A DNA stretch of 48,226 bases from CAWDPQ01 sp049642465 (GCA_049642465.1 JBAROV010000192.1:1-48226); one strand, 5' to 3'. Positions 1-8,222 are shown, counted from the first letter of the stretch. Numbers and translations are program-made. The notes: generated from the sequence alone by a model not told the origin.

Positions 1-1172
1 CGTCCCGCCTGCGTCTCGTACATCCGCATCATGCCGTTGTGGTTATAGGCGATCGATCCGAGGTAACCGGGGGACCACCCATCCATGAATGCGTGCGTGT
101 AGACGCCCGGCATCCCCCACTTGGTCATTTGTGCAAGCTCGAAGTTCGAAAACCAGGGAAGCTCGGCGAACAGAATCGGGTCGAGATTCGGATTCTGCGG
201 TGCGGCGCCGCTGTAGGTGTACATCAGCGGGAGTGATTCGTGGAGGTCGTGCATGATGGGCGGATGTGCGGTGAAGTACCACTCGGCCAACGCCCGCATC
301 GACATCTGCGACAGGTTAATGTCGCGGTTGTTGTCGTGATACACGTACTTGCCCCAGTACGGCACGCTGGCCGCGCCAGTGCCCCCACCGCCGGTCTGTC
401 CTCCCTGCGATCCGGGTTCGCTCTGGACGGGCTGCAGCGGCGTTTCTGCCGCGGTCGCGGGATTTGCGGCCTGGAGTTCAAGATTTCTGTAGAACCAATC
501 CACGTTCCGGTCGCGTCCGTCCGGGTCGGCCACTGGCGTGACTGACACGAAGACGTTGTCCCGGATCTGTTTGATGAGGGGAGACGTCTCCGTCGCGAGC
601 CGATACACCAGTTCCATCAGCATTTCCGAGGGACCCGTTTCTCCGCTGTGCAGGCCGCCCATCAGGTGATAGTGCGGCCTGGTCATCGTCACGAGGGTCT
701 TGATCTGTTCCGGTGTGAGTCCACGGGGGTCGGCAATCTTCGCGAGATTCTCGCGGTTGCGCTGAAGGGACCGCATGTTCTCGTCCGACGAGACCCAGAC
801 CACGACGAGTTCACGGTTTTCGTCGGACTTGCCGATCGATTCGACCTTGACTCGCCCTGGCAGCGCCGAGGCCAGTGCGCGGTAGTACTTGAGGAGGTCG
901 GCGTAGTACGTCAATTTCGCCGGGGCACCGACGTGATAACCCAGCACGTCCCTCGGGCTTGGAATTCCCTGAACTTTCGGAAGGTGGTCGACCAGCGGGC
1001 TGATGAAGTAAGGCTGTGTGGTCCACTCCTTGACGCGCTTGGCGAAGTCCTCGTCCTGAACTTGCGCCGGGTCACGGGTATCCGTCACCATCTGCTGCGC
1101 AGGCATCGCGGCGACACCGACAAGGATCAGAAGGCAGGAGGCGAATCCGACCCGAGACCGGTTATGAAACAT
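1..1172 (-). CDS. M14-family zinc carboxypeptidase, exported (3' part outside window)
   Basis: Zinc metallopeptidase expected to cleave C-terminal residues outside the cytoplasm. The reading frame is open from ATG at 1172 to the left edge (390 codons), so the C-terminus with the catalytic Glu of the family is not visible. Residues 1-26 form a signal peptide (Arg-containing start, hydrophobic SCLLILVGVAA, then MPAQQ). A zinc-binding HxxE is seen at His175-Ser-Gly-Glu178 within GGLHSGETGPSE, and a later MHDLHES block near residues 307-313 supplies the candidate third zinc ligand. A Gly-rich linker and NRDINL lie between them. A GGGAG Shine-Dalgarno precedes the start by about 10 nt. It is divergent from the aminotransferase pair. 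The family assignment is firm; the substrate is unknown. Confidence 0.88.
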   Translation of the reverse strand, partial: MFHNRSRVGFASCLLILVGVAAMPAQQMVTDTRDPAQVQDEDFAKRVKEWTTQPYFISPLVDHLPKVQGIPSPRDVLGYHVGAPAKLTYYADLLKYYRALASALPGRVKVESIGKSDENRELVVVWVSSDENMRSLQRNRENLAKIADPRGLTPEQIKTLVTMTRPHYHLMGGLHSGETGPSEMLMELVYRLATETSPLIKQIRDNVFVSVTPVADPDGRDRNVDWFYRNLELQAANPATAAETPLQPVQSEPGSQGGQTGGGGTGAASVPYWGKYVYHDNNRDINLSQMSMRALAEWYFTAHPPIMHDLHESLPLMYTYSGAAPQNPNLDPILFAELPWFSNFELAQMTKWGMPGVYTHAFMDGWSPGYLGSIAYNHNGMMRMYETQAG

Positions 1173-1203
1173 CTGGAGGCTCCCGCGTGAAGGACGGTTG
1201 CGC

Positions 1204-1209
1204 ATCTTA
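1204..1209 (-). promoter_or_regulatory. Candidate -10 element for the M14 carboxypeptidase
   Basis: The minus strand reads GGTAAGATG, giving a TAAGAT hexamer about 32 nt before the ATG at 1172. No good -35 is visible at the usual spacing. The GGTANNAT context recurs before several other starts in this window. Confidence 0.3.
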
Positions 1210-1265
1210 CCATCCTGCTTGACGTCCAGCCCGGCCGGCGGTAGGGTGAGCCACGTATAAACGGG

Positions 1266-1292
1266 TCAACGGGGCAACACATCAACGGGGCA
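1266..1292. repeat. Two 11-bp direct repeats in a divergent intergenic region
   Basis: TCAACGGGGCA occurs at 1266-1276 and 1282-1292, 16 bp start to start, in the 180-bp gap between the divergent carboxypeptidase and aminotransferase genes. A TATAAA hexamer lies just upstream at 1256-1261. Direct repeats in such a place can be an operator, but no regulator is encoded nearby. Confidence 0.4.
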
Positions 1293-1352
1293 GCCATCAG
1301 CTCATTGGCGTTGATGCGCGGATCGGTTCAGCCGCGACTAAAGAGGTAAGTG

Positions 1353-2552
1353 ATGTCGCTTTCACGACGTGGATTCGTTCGCACCATTGCCGGCGCTCGC
1401 GAAACGCACGCGGAACTCTTTCTCGCGGCGCGCGGGCATGAGGCCTGGAGCGCCGAGCATCGCCTGCCGTATCAGGAGGCACCGGCTCCGCGACAACGAC
1501 CAACCGGCATCCGTCTCAACAGCAACGAGAACCCTCTGGGTCCTTCTGAGCCGGCGAAAGCTGCGATTGAGAAGGCGTTCGCGTACGCCGGGCGATACCC
1601 GATGAACGCGAAGCCTGCGATGGCGGACTTCCGTGCCCTTGTGGCGAAAAAGCATGGCGTGAAACCCGAAGGCATATCGCTCGGCGCCGGGTCGGGGGAA
1701 ATTCTCGAGAATGCGGTTCAAGCGTTCACGGCAAGTGCGCGCGGGCTGGTCGCGGCCTTGCCGACGTTCGAAGCGCCGGCCCGAATCGCGAAGGAGCTGA
1801 AGGTCCCAATCACTGAAGTGCCGGTCGATTCCGGCGGGAACCTCGATCTCGAAAAAATGATTGCTGCGGCTCCGGGCGCGGGGCTGGTGTTCGTGTGCAA
1901 TCCGAACAATCCGACGGCCACGGTTCACTCGGGAAAGGCCATCGCGGACCTCGTCGCGCGAATCCGAAGCGCCTCCCCGGACACTGTCGTTCTGATCGAC
2001 GAGGCGTACCACGACTATGTAATGAATCCCGCCTACGCCACGGCGATTCCTTTGATCGCCGACAACCGCAACATTATCGTCTCGCGCACGATGTCCAAGT
2101 TGCACGGCATGGCCGGCCTTCGCCTGGGATATGCCGTCGGTCATCCCGAGGTGCTGGCCCGGCTCAGCCGATGGACCATGCCGTACAACGGAAATGCCCT
2201 GGCCGTGGCCGCCGCGTGCGTGTCAATCGAGGACAACACACAGATCGAACGCGAGCGACGCCGGAATGCGGAGGCGTTGAAGTTGACGACCGACTTCTTC
2301 CGGCAGTCGGGATTCCCGGTTACGGATTCGGAAGCCAACTTCGTCTGGGTGAACTTGAACCGTCCCGCAAAGGAGTTCCGAGAGGCGTGCGAGAAGCAAG
2401 GGATCCTCGTGGGCCGGGACTTCCCGCCGTTTGACAAGACGCACTGCCGTATTTCGGTTGGCACGATGGACGAGATGCGTCGCGCTGTTGCGGTCTTTCG
2501 ATCAGTACTCGGCCTGTCAACGACCACGGCGGAACGCCGTCAGGGAGCATAG
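1353..2552 (+). CDS. PLP-dependent aminotransferase, HisC-like fold type I, with Tat-like N-terminus
   Basis: Class I/II aminotransferase of the histidinol-phosphate aminotransferase family, 399 aa. The N-terminus has a twin-arginine motif (SRRGFVRTI), but the segment after it is poor in hydrophobic residues, so export is uncertain. Family landmarks are LNSNENPLGPSEPA, CNPNNPTATVHSG, IDEAYHDYV and the PLP-binding Lys249 in SRTMSKLHGMAGLRLGYAVG, followed by the Arg-containing CRISVGT near the C-terminus. I chose ATG 1353 over GTG 1350 because AAGAGG (1341-1346) is well placed. The next gene is a paralogue starting 2 bp after the stop, so they form an operon. The amino acid substrate cannot be read from sequence, and no histidine-biosynthesis gene is near. 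Confidence 0.85.
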   Translation: MSLSRRGFVRTIAGARETHAELFLAARGHEAWSAEHRLPYQEAPAPRQRPTGIRLNSNENPLGPSEPAKAAIEKAFAYAGRYPMNAKPAMADFRALVAKKHGVKPEGISLGAGSGEILENAVQAFTASARGLVAALPTFEAPARIAKELKVPITEVPVDSGGNLDLEKMIAAAPGAGLVFVCNPNNPTATVHSGKAIADLVARIRSASPDTVVLIDEAYHDYVMNPAYATAIPLIADNRNIIVSRTMSKLHGMAGLRLGYAVGHPEVLARLSRWTMPYNGNALAVAAACVSIEDNTQIERERRRNAEALKLTTDFFRQSGFPVTDSEANFVWVNLNRPAKEFREACEKQGILVGRDFPPFDKTHCRISVGTMDEMRRAVAVFRSVLGLSTTTAERRQGA

Positions 2553-2554
2553 CG

Positions 2555-3727
2555 ATGCTGCGACGCACATTTGTCAAAGCGGTTGGAACCGGCAGCCTTG
2601 CCGTCGCGGGTGGCCGGATCCTGGATGGCGGTCGCGTGATCGGTCCGTGGACGCGCGGATTCGAAGAAGCACTCGAAGCCGCGGAGACGCCGCGTCCGTT
2701 GCTGCTGCACAACAACGAGAATCCGCTTGGTCCTGGTGAGAAGGCCCTGACCGCGATCCGCCAGAAGCTGGTCGAACGCGGCGTGCCGGCTGCGCGCTAT
2801 ACGTCGCTCGCCCCGGATCTTGCGGCCATGATTGCCGCGCGGTACCAGTGTAAGGCGGAGAATGTTCTCGTTGGTTGCGGGTCAACCCAAATCCTCCGCA
2901 CGGCGACGTTCCTGTTTACCTCGCCGGACCGGCCGCTCGTGGCGGGCAGTCCAGCTTACGAGGAATGCGGCGACGTGGCGAAGCTCGTCGGCGCCCCGAT
3001 CAAGTCGGTGCCCGGCACGGGCACCCTGCACCACGATCTCGACGCGATGGCCGCCGCTGCGAAAGGCGCCGGACTGATCTATTTCGATAATCCCAGTAAC
3101 CCGGCGGCGACGCTTCATCCAGCCACCGCGGTGACCGCATTTGTGGAACGCGTGAATCGCGACGCACCCGACACGCACATCATCATCGACGAGGCGTACC
3201 ACGACTACGTCACCGATCCCGCGCACAAGACGCAGATCCCGCTGGCGCTGGACAATCCCCGCGTGGTCGTTGCGCGCACGTTTTCGAAAGCCTTCGGGAT
3301 GGCAGGGCTCCGCGTCGGCTACGCCGTCGGTCGAGCCGAGACCATCAAGAAGATGCGGGCGATTCATTACGGGCTTGGCACGAACGTGCTCGGGCTCGCG
3401 GCGGCCATGGCGTCATTCCCTGATCAGGCGCGTCTGAATCAAGAGGCCAAGCGAAACACGGAGGCGCGGGCGTTTACCATCAACTGGTTCAAGAACGCCG
3501 GTTTCACGCCAACGGACTCGCAGTGCAATTTCATCTTCGTCAACATCGGACGGCCGGCCAAGGAATTCCGCGAAGGGTGCGCCAAGGCCAACATCCGTGT
3601 CGGCCGTGACTTTCCGCCGTTTGAGAAGACGCACACCCGCGTGTCAATCGGCACGCTCGAAGAGATGAAGCAGGCCGTCCAGGTGTTTGGGAAAGTGCTC
3701 GGCGTCAAAGCCAGCGCGGCGGCGTAG
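2555..3727 (+). CDS. PLP-dependent aminotransferase, second HisC-like paralogue, Tat signal
   Basis: 390-aa paralogue of the preceding gene, sharing NNENPLGPGEKA, FDNPSNPAATLHP, IDEAYHDYV, ARTFSKAFGMAGLRVGYAVG with PLP Lys245, GRDFPPFEKTH and SIGT. Residues 1-30 look like a clearer Tat signal: LRRTFVKAVGTGSLAVAGG. An aminotransferase folded with PLP in the cytoplasm and exported by Tat is biochemically plausible, and it is the likely reason for that signal. A GGGAG Shine-Dalgarno overlaps the end of the first gene. The 3' end overlaps the convergent HupE-like gene by 23 bp. The pair probably arose by tandem duplication. The substrate is unknown. Confidence 0.87.
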   Translation: MLRRTFVKAVGTGSLAVAGGRILDGGRVIGPWTRGFEEALEAAETPRPLLLHNNENPLGPGEKALTAIRQKLVERGVPAARYTSLAPDLAAMIAARYQCKAENVLVGCGSTQILRTATFLFTSPDRPLVAGSPAYEECGDVAKLVGAPIKSVPGTGTLHHDLDAMAAAAKGAGLIYFDNPSNPAATLHPATAVTAFVERVNRDAPDTHIIIDEAYHDYVTDPAHKTQIPLALDNPRVVVARTFSKAFGMAGLRVGYAVGRAETIKKMRAIHYGLGTNVLGLAAAMASFPDQARLNQEAKRNTEARAFTINWFKNAGFTPTDSQCNFIFVNIGRPAKEFREGCAKANIRVGRDFPPFEKTHTRVSIGTLEEMKQAVQVFGKVLGVKASAAA

Positions 3728-5075
3728 CGTCGCTCTTCGCATCCGAGGTCCGCCGTAGTTGCTGTCGCACTACGGCGGACAGTCCCCATCCTGCTGCCCC
3801 GATCAGCAACATCACTGTCATCCAGCGAAGGGCCGACGCGAGAGACGCAGCCTCGAGTGCCGGCCAGCCGAACGCCTGAAGGATTCGCCATCGCTCGGTC
3901 ATCCAGTGCCAGGACGTGTGCGCGATAAGGGCGGAAATGACGACTGCTCCGATGCGCTCGGGCATGACGTAGCGAAAGAGGAACGACAAGGAAGGCACCA
4001 GCGCTGCGACGACGATGAGCTGCCCGAGCTCCACGCCGAGATTGAACGAGAGGAGAGAGGTGAGCAGGTGCGAACCTGCAAACTGCAACGACTCGCGCAG
4101 CGCAAACGAGAAGCCGAAACCGTGCACCAAGCCAAACGCGAACGCCAGCACCCACCGACGGCGAAAGGCTGCGGCCGCTGCCGCGCCTTGCCACTCCAGG
4201 ACGATGTTCTCAATCGCCATGTAGGCGATGGAGATGGCGATGAGCGTTTCAACGAGCGGCGGGAACCAGAGTCCATCTGGCACAAAGCCGAATGCCGCAC
4301 CAATCAGCGTGATGGAATGCGCGACCGTGAAGGCAGTGACGATCAGGACGAGCGAGCGAACTCGACGAAACGGCACCACCAGGCACAGGAGAAAAAGAAT
4401 GTGATCGATGCCATCGAGAATGTGGGCCAAGCCGAGCCGCACGAACGTCCAGGCCGCCTGATACCAGCGAGGGTCCAGTTCAATCCAGCCAGGATCGCCG
4501 GCATACTCGAGCGCGCGGACGTCCCCGTCCGGCTGAACGAAGCGGACGACCGTGGTGACCCGGGACGCCAGGCGCGCGAAGTCCAGACGGACGGCGAAGT
4601 GGGAGCGATCCGACTGAATCGGATACTCGAAGAGCATGTCGAGCAGTGCAGCATCCCAGGGCAGGCGTTCCGTTGCAGGAAGTACCGACCCCTCGAGGTG
4701 TGCCATCGCCTCGTCAAATGACACGAACGAACGATCGGACGGCAACGACGCCAGGCTGCGAACGAGTCGCTGACCGTCAATCGCGCGACCCTCTTCGCGC
4801 AGCTGGATATTCGGAGCGATCCACAAGAGCGCTGCATCTCTGAGCATCGGCTCGGCTCCGTCTATCGCGAGGTACCCGGGTCCCACCGTGGGGAAGTTCA
4901 CGTCGCGCATCGCGCGCAGCGGGACTCGAATAAGAAGCCGGACCCGCTCACGGTCCGGTTTGACGAACACGTGCGCCGTGATGTCGGTGGGTATCTCGTG
5001 ACCGGCGATAGAGGCGCCGCTCATCAAAATGAGCAGAAGCAGCGGAACTCTAAGGTATATTCTCGTCGGCTTCAT
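3705..5075 (-). CDS. HupE/UreJ-family polytopic membrane protein with exported N-terminal domain
   Basis: 456 aa. Starts at ATG 5075 (MKPTRIYLRVPLLLLILMS), a signal peptide or anchor, followed by GHEIPTDITAHVFVKPD. Residues up to about 240 form an exported domain. The C-terminal half has roughly seven hydrophobic segments and the HupE/UreJ_2 signatures LAHILDGIDHILFLLCL, TAFTVAHSITL and FGLVHGFGFSFALRE, whose His/Asp residues in membrane segments suggest metal handling. HupE proteins are tied to nickel or cobalt in hydrogenase and urease loci, but no such locus is here, so the metal is unknown. The coding end overlaps the upstream convergent gene and contains a 12-bp palindrome (3748-3780). 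Upstream in-frame extension beyond 5075 is non-conserved and was discarded. Confidence 0.8.
   Translation of the reverse strand: MKPTRIYLRVPLLLLILMSGASIAGHEIPTDITAHVFVKPDRERVRLLIRVPLRAMRDVNFPTVGPGYLAIDGAEPMLRDAALLWIAPNIQLREEGRAIDGQRLVRSLASLPSDRSFVSFDEAMAHLEGSVLPATERLPWDAALLDMLFEYPIQSDRSHFAVRLDFARLASRVTTVVRFVQPDGDVRALEYAGDPGWIELDPRWYQAAWTFVRLGLAHILDGIDHILFLLCLVVPFRRVRSLVLIVTAFTVAHSITLIGAAFGFVPDGLWFPPLVETLIAISIAYMAIENIVLEWQGAAAAAAFRRRWVLAFAFGLVHGFGFSFALRESLQFAGSHLLTSLLSFNLGVELGQLIVVAALVPSLSFLFRYVMPERIGAVVISALIAHTSWHWMTERWRILQAFGWPALEAASLASALRWMTVMLLIGAAGWGLSAVVRQQLRRTSDAKSDATPPRWL
3748..3780 (+). terminator. Perfect 12-bp inverted repeat behind the aminotransferase pair
   Basis: Arms GTCCGCCGTAGT (3748-3759) and ACTACGGCGGAC (3769-3780) pair perfectly around a 9-nt loop, 21 bp after the aminotransferase stop. 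There is no U-tract on the plus strand. The palindrome lies inside the coding end of the convergent HupE-like gene, where it encodes AVVRQQLRRT. It probably works as a hairpin terminator for the plus-strand operon. Confidence 0.6.
5056..5061 (+). promoter_or_regulatory. Candidate -10 element for the NHL protein at 5121
   Basis: GGTATATTC gives a TATATT hexamer 59 nt upstream of ATG 5121, inside the first codons of the divergent HupE-like gene. No clear -35 is visible. A promoter here must overlap the neighbour's coding start because the gap is only 45 bp. Confidence 0.35.
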
Positions 5076-5120
5076 ACGCCCTGGATTTCGGCTCCATCGT
5101 ACAAGAGAGAGGGTTCCCGC

Positions 5121-6296
5121 ATGCAGCCGTCCCGCAAAATCGTTCTTTGGGTCTTCCTGGGGGGCGTCGCAACGTTGGGAATTGCGCAGGCGCTCCTGGA
5201 TCACTCGGCGGCGCAAGCGCAGAACGCCACTGTTCAGGCGCCCCGCTTCGAGGTCGACCCGTTGTGGCCGAAGCCGCTGCCGAATCATTGGCTGCTCGGG
5301 CGCACGATTGGGGTATCCGTGGATTCCCAGGATCACGTCTGGATCATCCATCGTCCTGAAACGCTCGATCCGAAGGAAGTTGGCGGTGCACAGCAACCGG
5401 CGACGAGCGAGTGCTGTTTTCCGGCGCCGCCAGTGCTCGAATTCGATCCTGCTGGAAACCTCGTCGGCCATTGGGGTGGCGCGGGAGAAGGATACGAATG
5501 GCCTCTCGAGAATCACGGAATTACCGTTGATCACAAGGACAACGTCTGGATCGGGGGCAGCGGCAAAGGGGACTCGCACATCCTGAAGTTCACGAGGAGC
5601 GGCAAGTTCCTGATGCAGTTCGGACGGCAAAACAAGGGCACGGGCAGCAACGACCCGGAGAATTTCGGCAGAGTCGCCAAAGTGTTTGTCGACCGGCGGA
5701 CCAACGAAGCCTATGTGGCGGATGGCTACGGCAATAAACGCGTCGTGGTCCTCGACGCCGACACCGGAAAATTCAAGCGCTATTGGGGCGCGTACGGCAA
5801 CAAGCCGGACGACACGAATCTTGGCCGCTACGATCCCGCGGCGCCGCCGGCCAAACAGTTCCGCAACCCGGTTCATTGCGCCGAGTTGTCAAACGACGGA
5901 CTGGTGTATGTCTGCGATCGCCCGAACGACAGGATTCAGGTGTTCAAAGCCGACGGATCTTTCGTCAACGAAGTGTTCATCGCGCCAAAAACGCTGGGCG
6001 ACGGATCGGTCTGGGATATCGCCTTCTCGAGGGATCCGCAGCAGCGTTTTCTGTATCTCGCCGACGGGAAGAACGAAAAGGTCTACGTGATCGAGCGGCA
6101 GTCACTGAAGATGCTGACCAGTTTCGGAGATGGCGGACGGCAGCCGGGGCAGTTCTATGCCGTTCACAGCATCGCGACGGACTCGAAGGGCAATATCTAC
6201 ACGACGGAGACCTACGAAGGTAAGCGAGTGCAGAAATTCGTCTTCAAAGGTATTGGCGCCGTACCGGTACTTCAAGGGACGCCATGGCCGAGGTGA
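5121..6296 (+). CDS. Exported NHL-repeat beta-propeller protein
   Basis: 391 aa. ATG 5121 follows a purine-rich GAGAGAGGG Shine-Dalgarno. Residues 1-35 are a signal peptide with a single hydrophobic stretch (IVLWVFLGGVATLGIAQ) and an AQAQ cleavage region. The rest is a series of about six blades of NHL type, each with a GN/DNVWI-type strand followed by ILKFTRSGKFLMQFG-type strands: DHKDNVWIGGSGKGD, TNEAYVADGYGNKRVVVLD, GLVYVCDRPNDRIQVFKADGSF, and SKGNIYTTETYEGKRVQKF. A Cys pair (ECC, near residue 102) and later Cys residues could form disulfides. NHL proteins are binding scaffolds or lyase-like enzymes; the specific role is not visible. It is convergent with a second NHL gene, 17 bp apart. 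Confidence 0.8.
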   Translation: MQPSRKIVLWVFLGGVATLGIAQALLDHSAAQAQNATVQAPRFEVDPLWPKPLPNHWLLGRTIGVSVDSQDHVWIIHRPETLDPKEVGGAQQPATSECCFPAPPVLEFDPAGNLVGHWGGAGEGYEWPLENHGITVDHKDNVWIGGSGKGDSHILKFTRSGKFLMQFGRQNKGTGSNDPENFGRVAKVFVDRRTNEAYVADGYGNKRVVVLDADTGKFKRYWGAYGNKPDDTNLGRYDPAAPPAKQFRNPVHCAELSNDGLVYVCDRPNDRIQVFKADGSFVNEVFIAPKTLGDGSVWDIAFSRDPQQRFLYLADGKNEKVYVIERQSLKMLTSFGDGGRQPGQFYAVHSIATDSKGNIYTTETYEGKRVQKFVFKGIGAVPVLQGTPWPR

Positions 6297-6313
6297 TGGA
6301 AGCCGGAAGCTCT

Positions 6314-7306
6314 TCACGGTCGCTTCACATACTTCCTCAGCGTCCGCGGCCCGACCTCGGCACCGAAAATATTGCCTTGCGCGTCAGCGGCGACGCCCTC
6401 AGCTCCGCTGGTTGACGATTTGTCGGGGTTGGGCTCGGGGTCTGGAATAAACGCGGTGACCTTGCCGTCTTTGGCGCTGCCGACGTAGATTCCGCGTTTC
6501 CCGCCCGGGTGGCGTTTGGCATTCGATTCGGAGTCCGCGACGTAGAGCACGTCGTTTTTGTCGATATACAGGCCGCTCGGCCGGCTGAATTGCCGCCACT
6601 CCTCGAGAAATGTGCCGTCCTGATCGAAGATCTGAATCCGGTTGTTGGCGCGGTCCGCCACGAACACCCGCCCACGAGAGTCGATGGCAATCGCATGGGG
6701 AGTGTCGAAGTCACCTGGCCGCGTGCCACGCTGTCCCCAGCTCTTGATGAACTTCCCGTCTTTCGAGAACTTGACGATGCGAGCATTCGTGTCGCCGCCG
6801 TGGCCGTCAGCGACGAAGATGTCGCCGTTCTGCGCCACGACCACGTCGGACGGTTGATTGAAGTTGTTGGGGCCGTTGCCAGGTGCGCCGGGTTGGCCCA
6901 GCGTCAGCAGGACTTTGCCCTCAGGACTGAACTTGCGAACGAAGTGTCCGCCTTTGGCAGCGGATGCACCAGCCCCCGGAGGCACTCCATCGGTGACCCA
7001 CACATTGCCTTCGCGGTCGACGTGCATCCCGTGAGGAAAGACGAACATTCCGGCGCCAAAGCTTCGGACCAGCTTGCCCGATGCATCGAATTTCAAGATC
7101 GTTGACAGATCGGATCCCACGCAACTGTTCCTGCCGCACCGCTCGGCGACCCACACTGATGTGCCATCGGGATCGATATCCACGGCGCTCGTTGATCCCC
7201 ACGTGCGGCCTGCCGGCATTGGCGCCCAATTCTCGACCGCCGTATACGGGTTGGCCTGTGCGATGGTGAGACCCGCAAAGAGAGCGAGTGTCTCGAGCGG
7301 TTTCAT
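6314..7306 (-). CDS. Exported NHL-repeat protein, peptidyl-alpha-hydroxyglycine lyase-like propeller
   Basis: 330 aa from ATG 7306 (MKPLETLALFAGLTIAQA, a signal peptide). An upstream in-frame TTG at 7354 is possible, but it would bury the signal peptide. Six or so propeller blades are visible: SVWVAERCGRNSCVGSDLSTILKFDASGKLVRSFGAG, REGNVWVTDG, QNGDIFVADGHGGDTNARIVKFSKDGKFIKSWG, SRGRVFVADRANNRIQIFDQDGTF, KNDVLYVADSESN and AQGNIFGAEVGPRTLRKYVK. The blade pattern with HG/MH motifs (FPHGMHVD) resembles the lyase half of peptidylglycine alpha-amidating enzymes, a common annotation for bacterial proteins of this build. Enzyme activity is not proven by sequence. It shares fold but not close identity with the gene at 5121. 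Confidence 0.78.
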   Translation of the reverse strand: MKPLETLALFAGLTIAQANPYTAVENWAPMPAGRTWGSTSAVDIDPDGTSVWVAERCGRNSCVGSDLSTILKFDASGKLVRSFGAGMFVFPHGMHVDREGNVWVTDGVPPGAGASAAKGGHFVRKFSPEGKVLLTLGQPGAPGNGPNNFNQPSDVVVAQNGDIFVADGHGGDTNARIVKFSKDGKFIKSWGQRGTRPGDFDTPHAIAIDSRGRVFVADRANNRIQIFDQDGTFLEEWRQFSRPSGLYIDKNDVLYVADSESNAKRHPGGKRGIYVGSAKDGKVTAFIPDPEPNPDKSSTSGAEGVAADAQGNIFGAEVGPRTLRKYVKRP

Positions 7307-7421
7307 GCTCGCGGAGATTAGCACGAATGCGGAGAGCTGATGGTTGCCTTGCAAAGCCGGGGAGCAGACGATATCGTTTTTGACGCACTCTACACGTTGA
7401 GTCCCGACCGGAGAGCAGTGA

Positions 7422-8222
7422 ATGTCTCAAGTGATTCCCCTGGAACATCGCCCTTTTGGACGAACGATGCGGCGCGACGCGTGGTGGGCGCAGCCGCTGC
7501 TGACGTTCGTGATCCTTGGCGGATTCGTGGTCTACGCGACGTGGGCAGCCTTTCAAGGCGATCATTACGAGTACGGCCCTTACCTGTCGCCGTTTTATTC
7601 GCCGCTGCTGTTTGGCGAGGGACCCCATAGCTGGTTCGGGCCCAAGCCGGAGTGGTGGCCAGGCGCACTGCCGTTTTCAGCGGCATTTCTCATTCTCTGG
7701 GCGCCTGCTGGCTTTCGTTTCACGTGTTACTACTATCGCGGCGCCTACTACAAGGCGTTCTGGGCCGATCCTCCCTCGTGCACGGTTGGCGAGCCCCGTC
7801 ACCGCTATCTGGGCGAGCACTCATTTCCGCTGATTCTGCAGAACGTCCATCGCTACTTTCTGTATCTCGCGCTCTTTTTCGTGATCGTCCTGAGCTACGA
7901 CGTCTGGAAGGCATTCTGGTTCACGAACCCGGTGACGGGTGCGACGCAGTTTGGACTGGGCGTCGGCACCATCGTACTGCTGGTGAATGTGATCCTGCTT
8001 GCGGGCTATACGCTCGGGTGCCACTCATTCCGTCATCTGATTGGGGGCCGAATCGACCAGCTATCCGCCCGTCCGTCTTGGATGACGCTCTACCGCGGGG
8101 CAACCACCTTGAATTGCCGGCACATGCGCTGGGCCTGGGCGAGTCTGTTTGGTGTGGCATTGGCCGACGTCTACGTCCGTTTGTGCTCGATGGGAGTGTT
8201 GACCGACTGGAGGATCTTCTGA
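7422..8222 (+). CDS. sdhC: Succinate dehydrogenase membrane anchor subunit, Sdh1 type
   Basis: 266-aa membrane protein with about five hydrophobic spans (near residues 24-44, 82-100, 145-163, 182-202 and 240-256). Its size and its order before a flavoprotein and an iron-sulfur subunit match the single large anchor of the mycobacterial Sdh1 complex (about 273 aa) rather than separate small SdhC and SdhD. Conserved-looking polar residues lie at membrane borders: PPSCTVGEPRH, QNVHRYFLY, GCHSFRHLIGG and LNCRHMRWAW. The Cys/His pairs in the last two could ligate a metal cluster or haem. GGAGAG precedes ATG 7422. The stop overlaps the proposed CTG start of sdhA by 4 bp. It anchors the complex and passes electrons to quinone. 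Confidence 0.82.
   Translation: MSQVIPLEHRPFGRTMRRDAWWAQPLLTFVILGGFVVYATWAAFQGDHYEYGPYLSPFYSPLLFGEGPHSWFGPKPEWWPGALPFSAAFLILWAPAGFRFTCYYYRGAYYKAFWADPPSCTVGEPRHRYLGEHSFPLILQNVHRYFLYLALFFVIVLSYDVWKAFWFTNPVTGATQFGLGVGTIVLLVNVILLAGYTLGCHSFRHLIGGRIDQLSARPSWMTLYRGATTLNCRHMRWAWASLFGVALADVYVRLCSMGVLTDWRIF
8209..8213 (+). promoter_or_regulatory. Shine-Dalgarno that decides the sdhA start
   Basis: GGAGG lies 5 nt before CTG 8219, inside the last codons of sdhC. No ATG or GTG lies at a suitable distance, which supports the non-canonical CTG start. Confidence 0.6.

Noticed and set aside
1353..1500. Frameshift in the Tat signal of the first aminotransferase
   Set aside because: Neither alternative frame gives a hydrophobic segment there, so a simple indel does not explain it.
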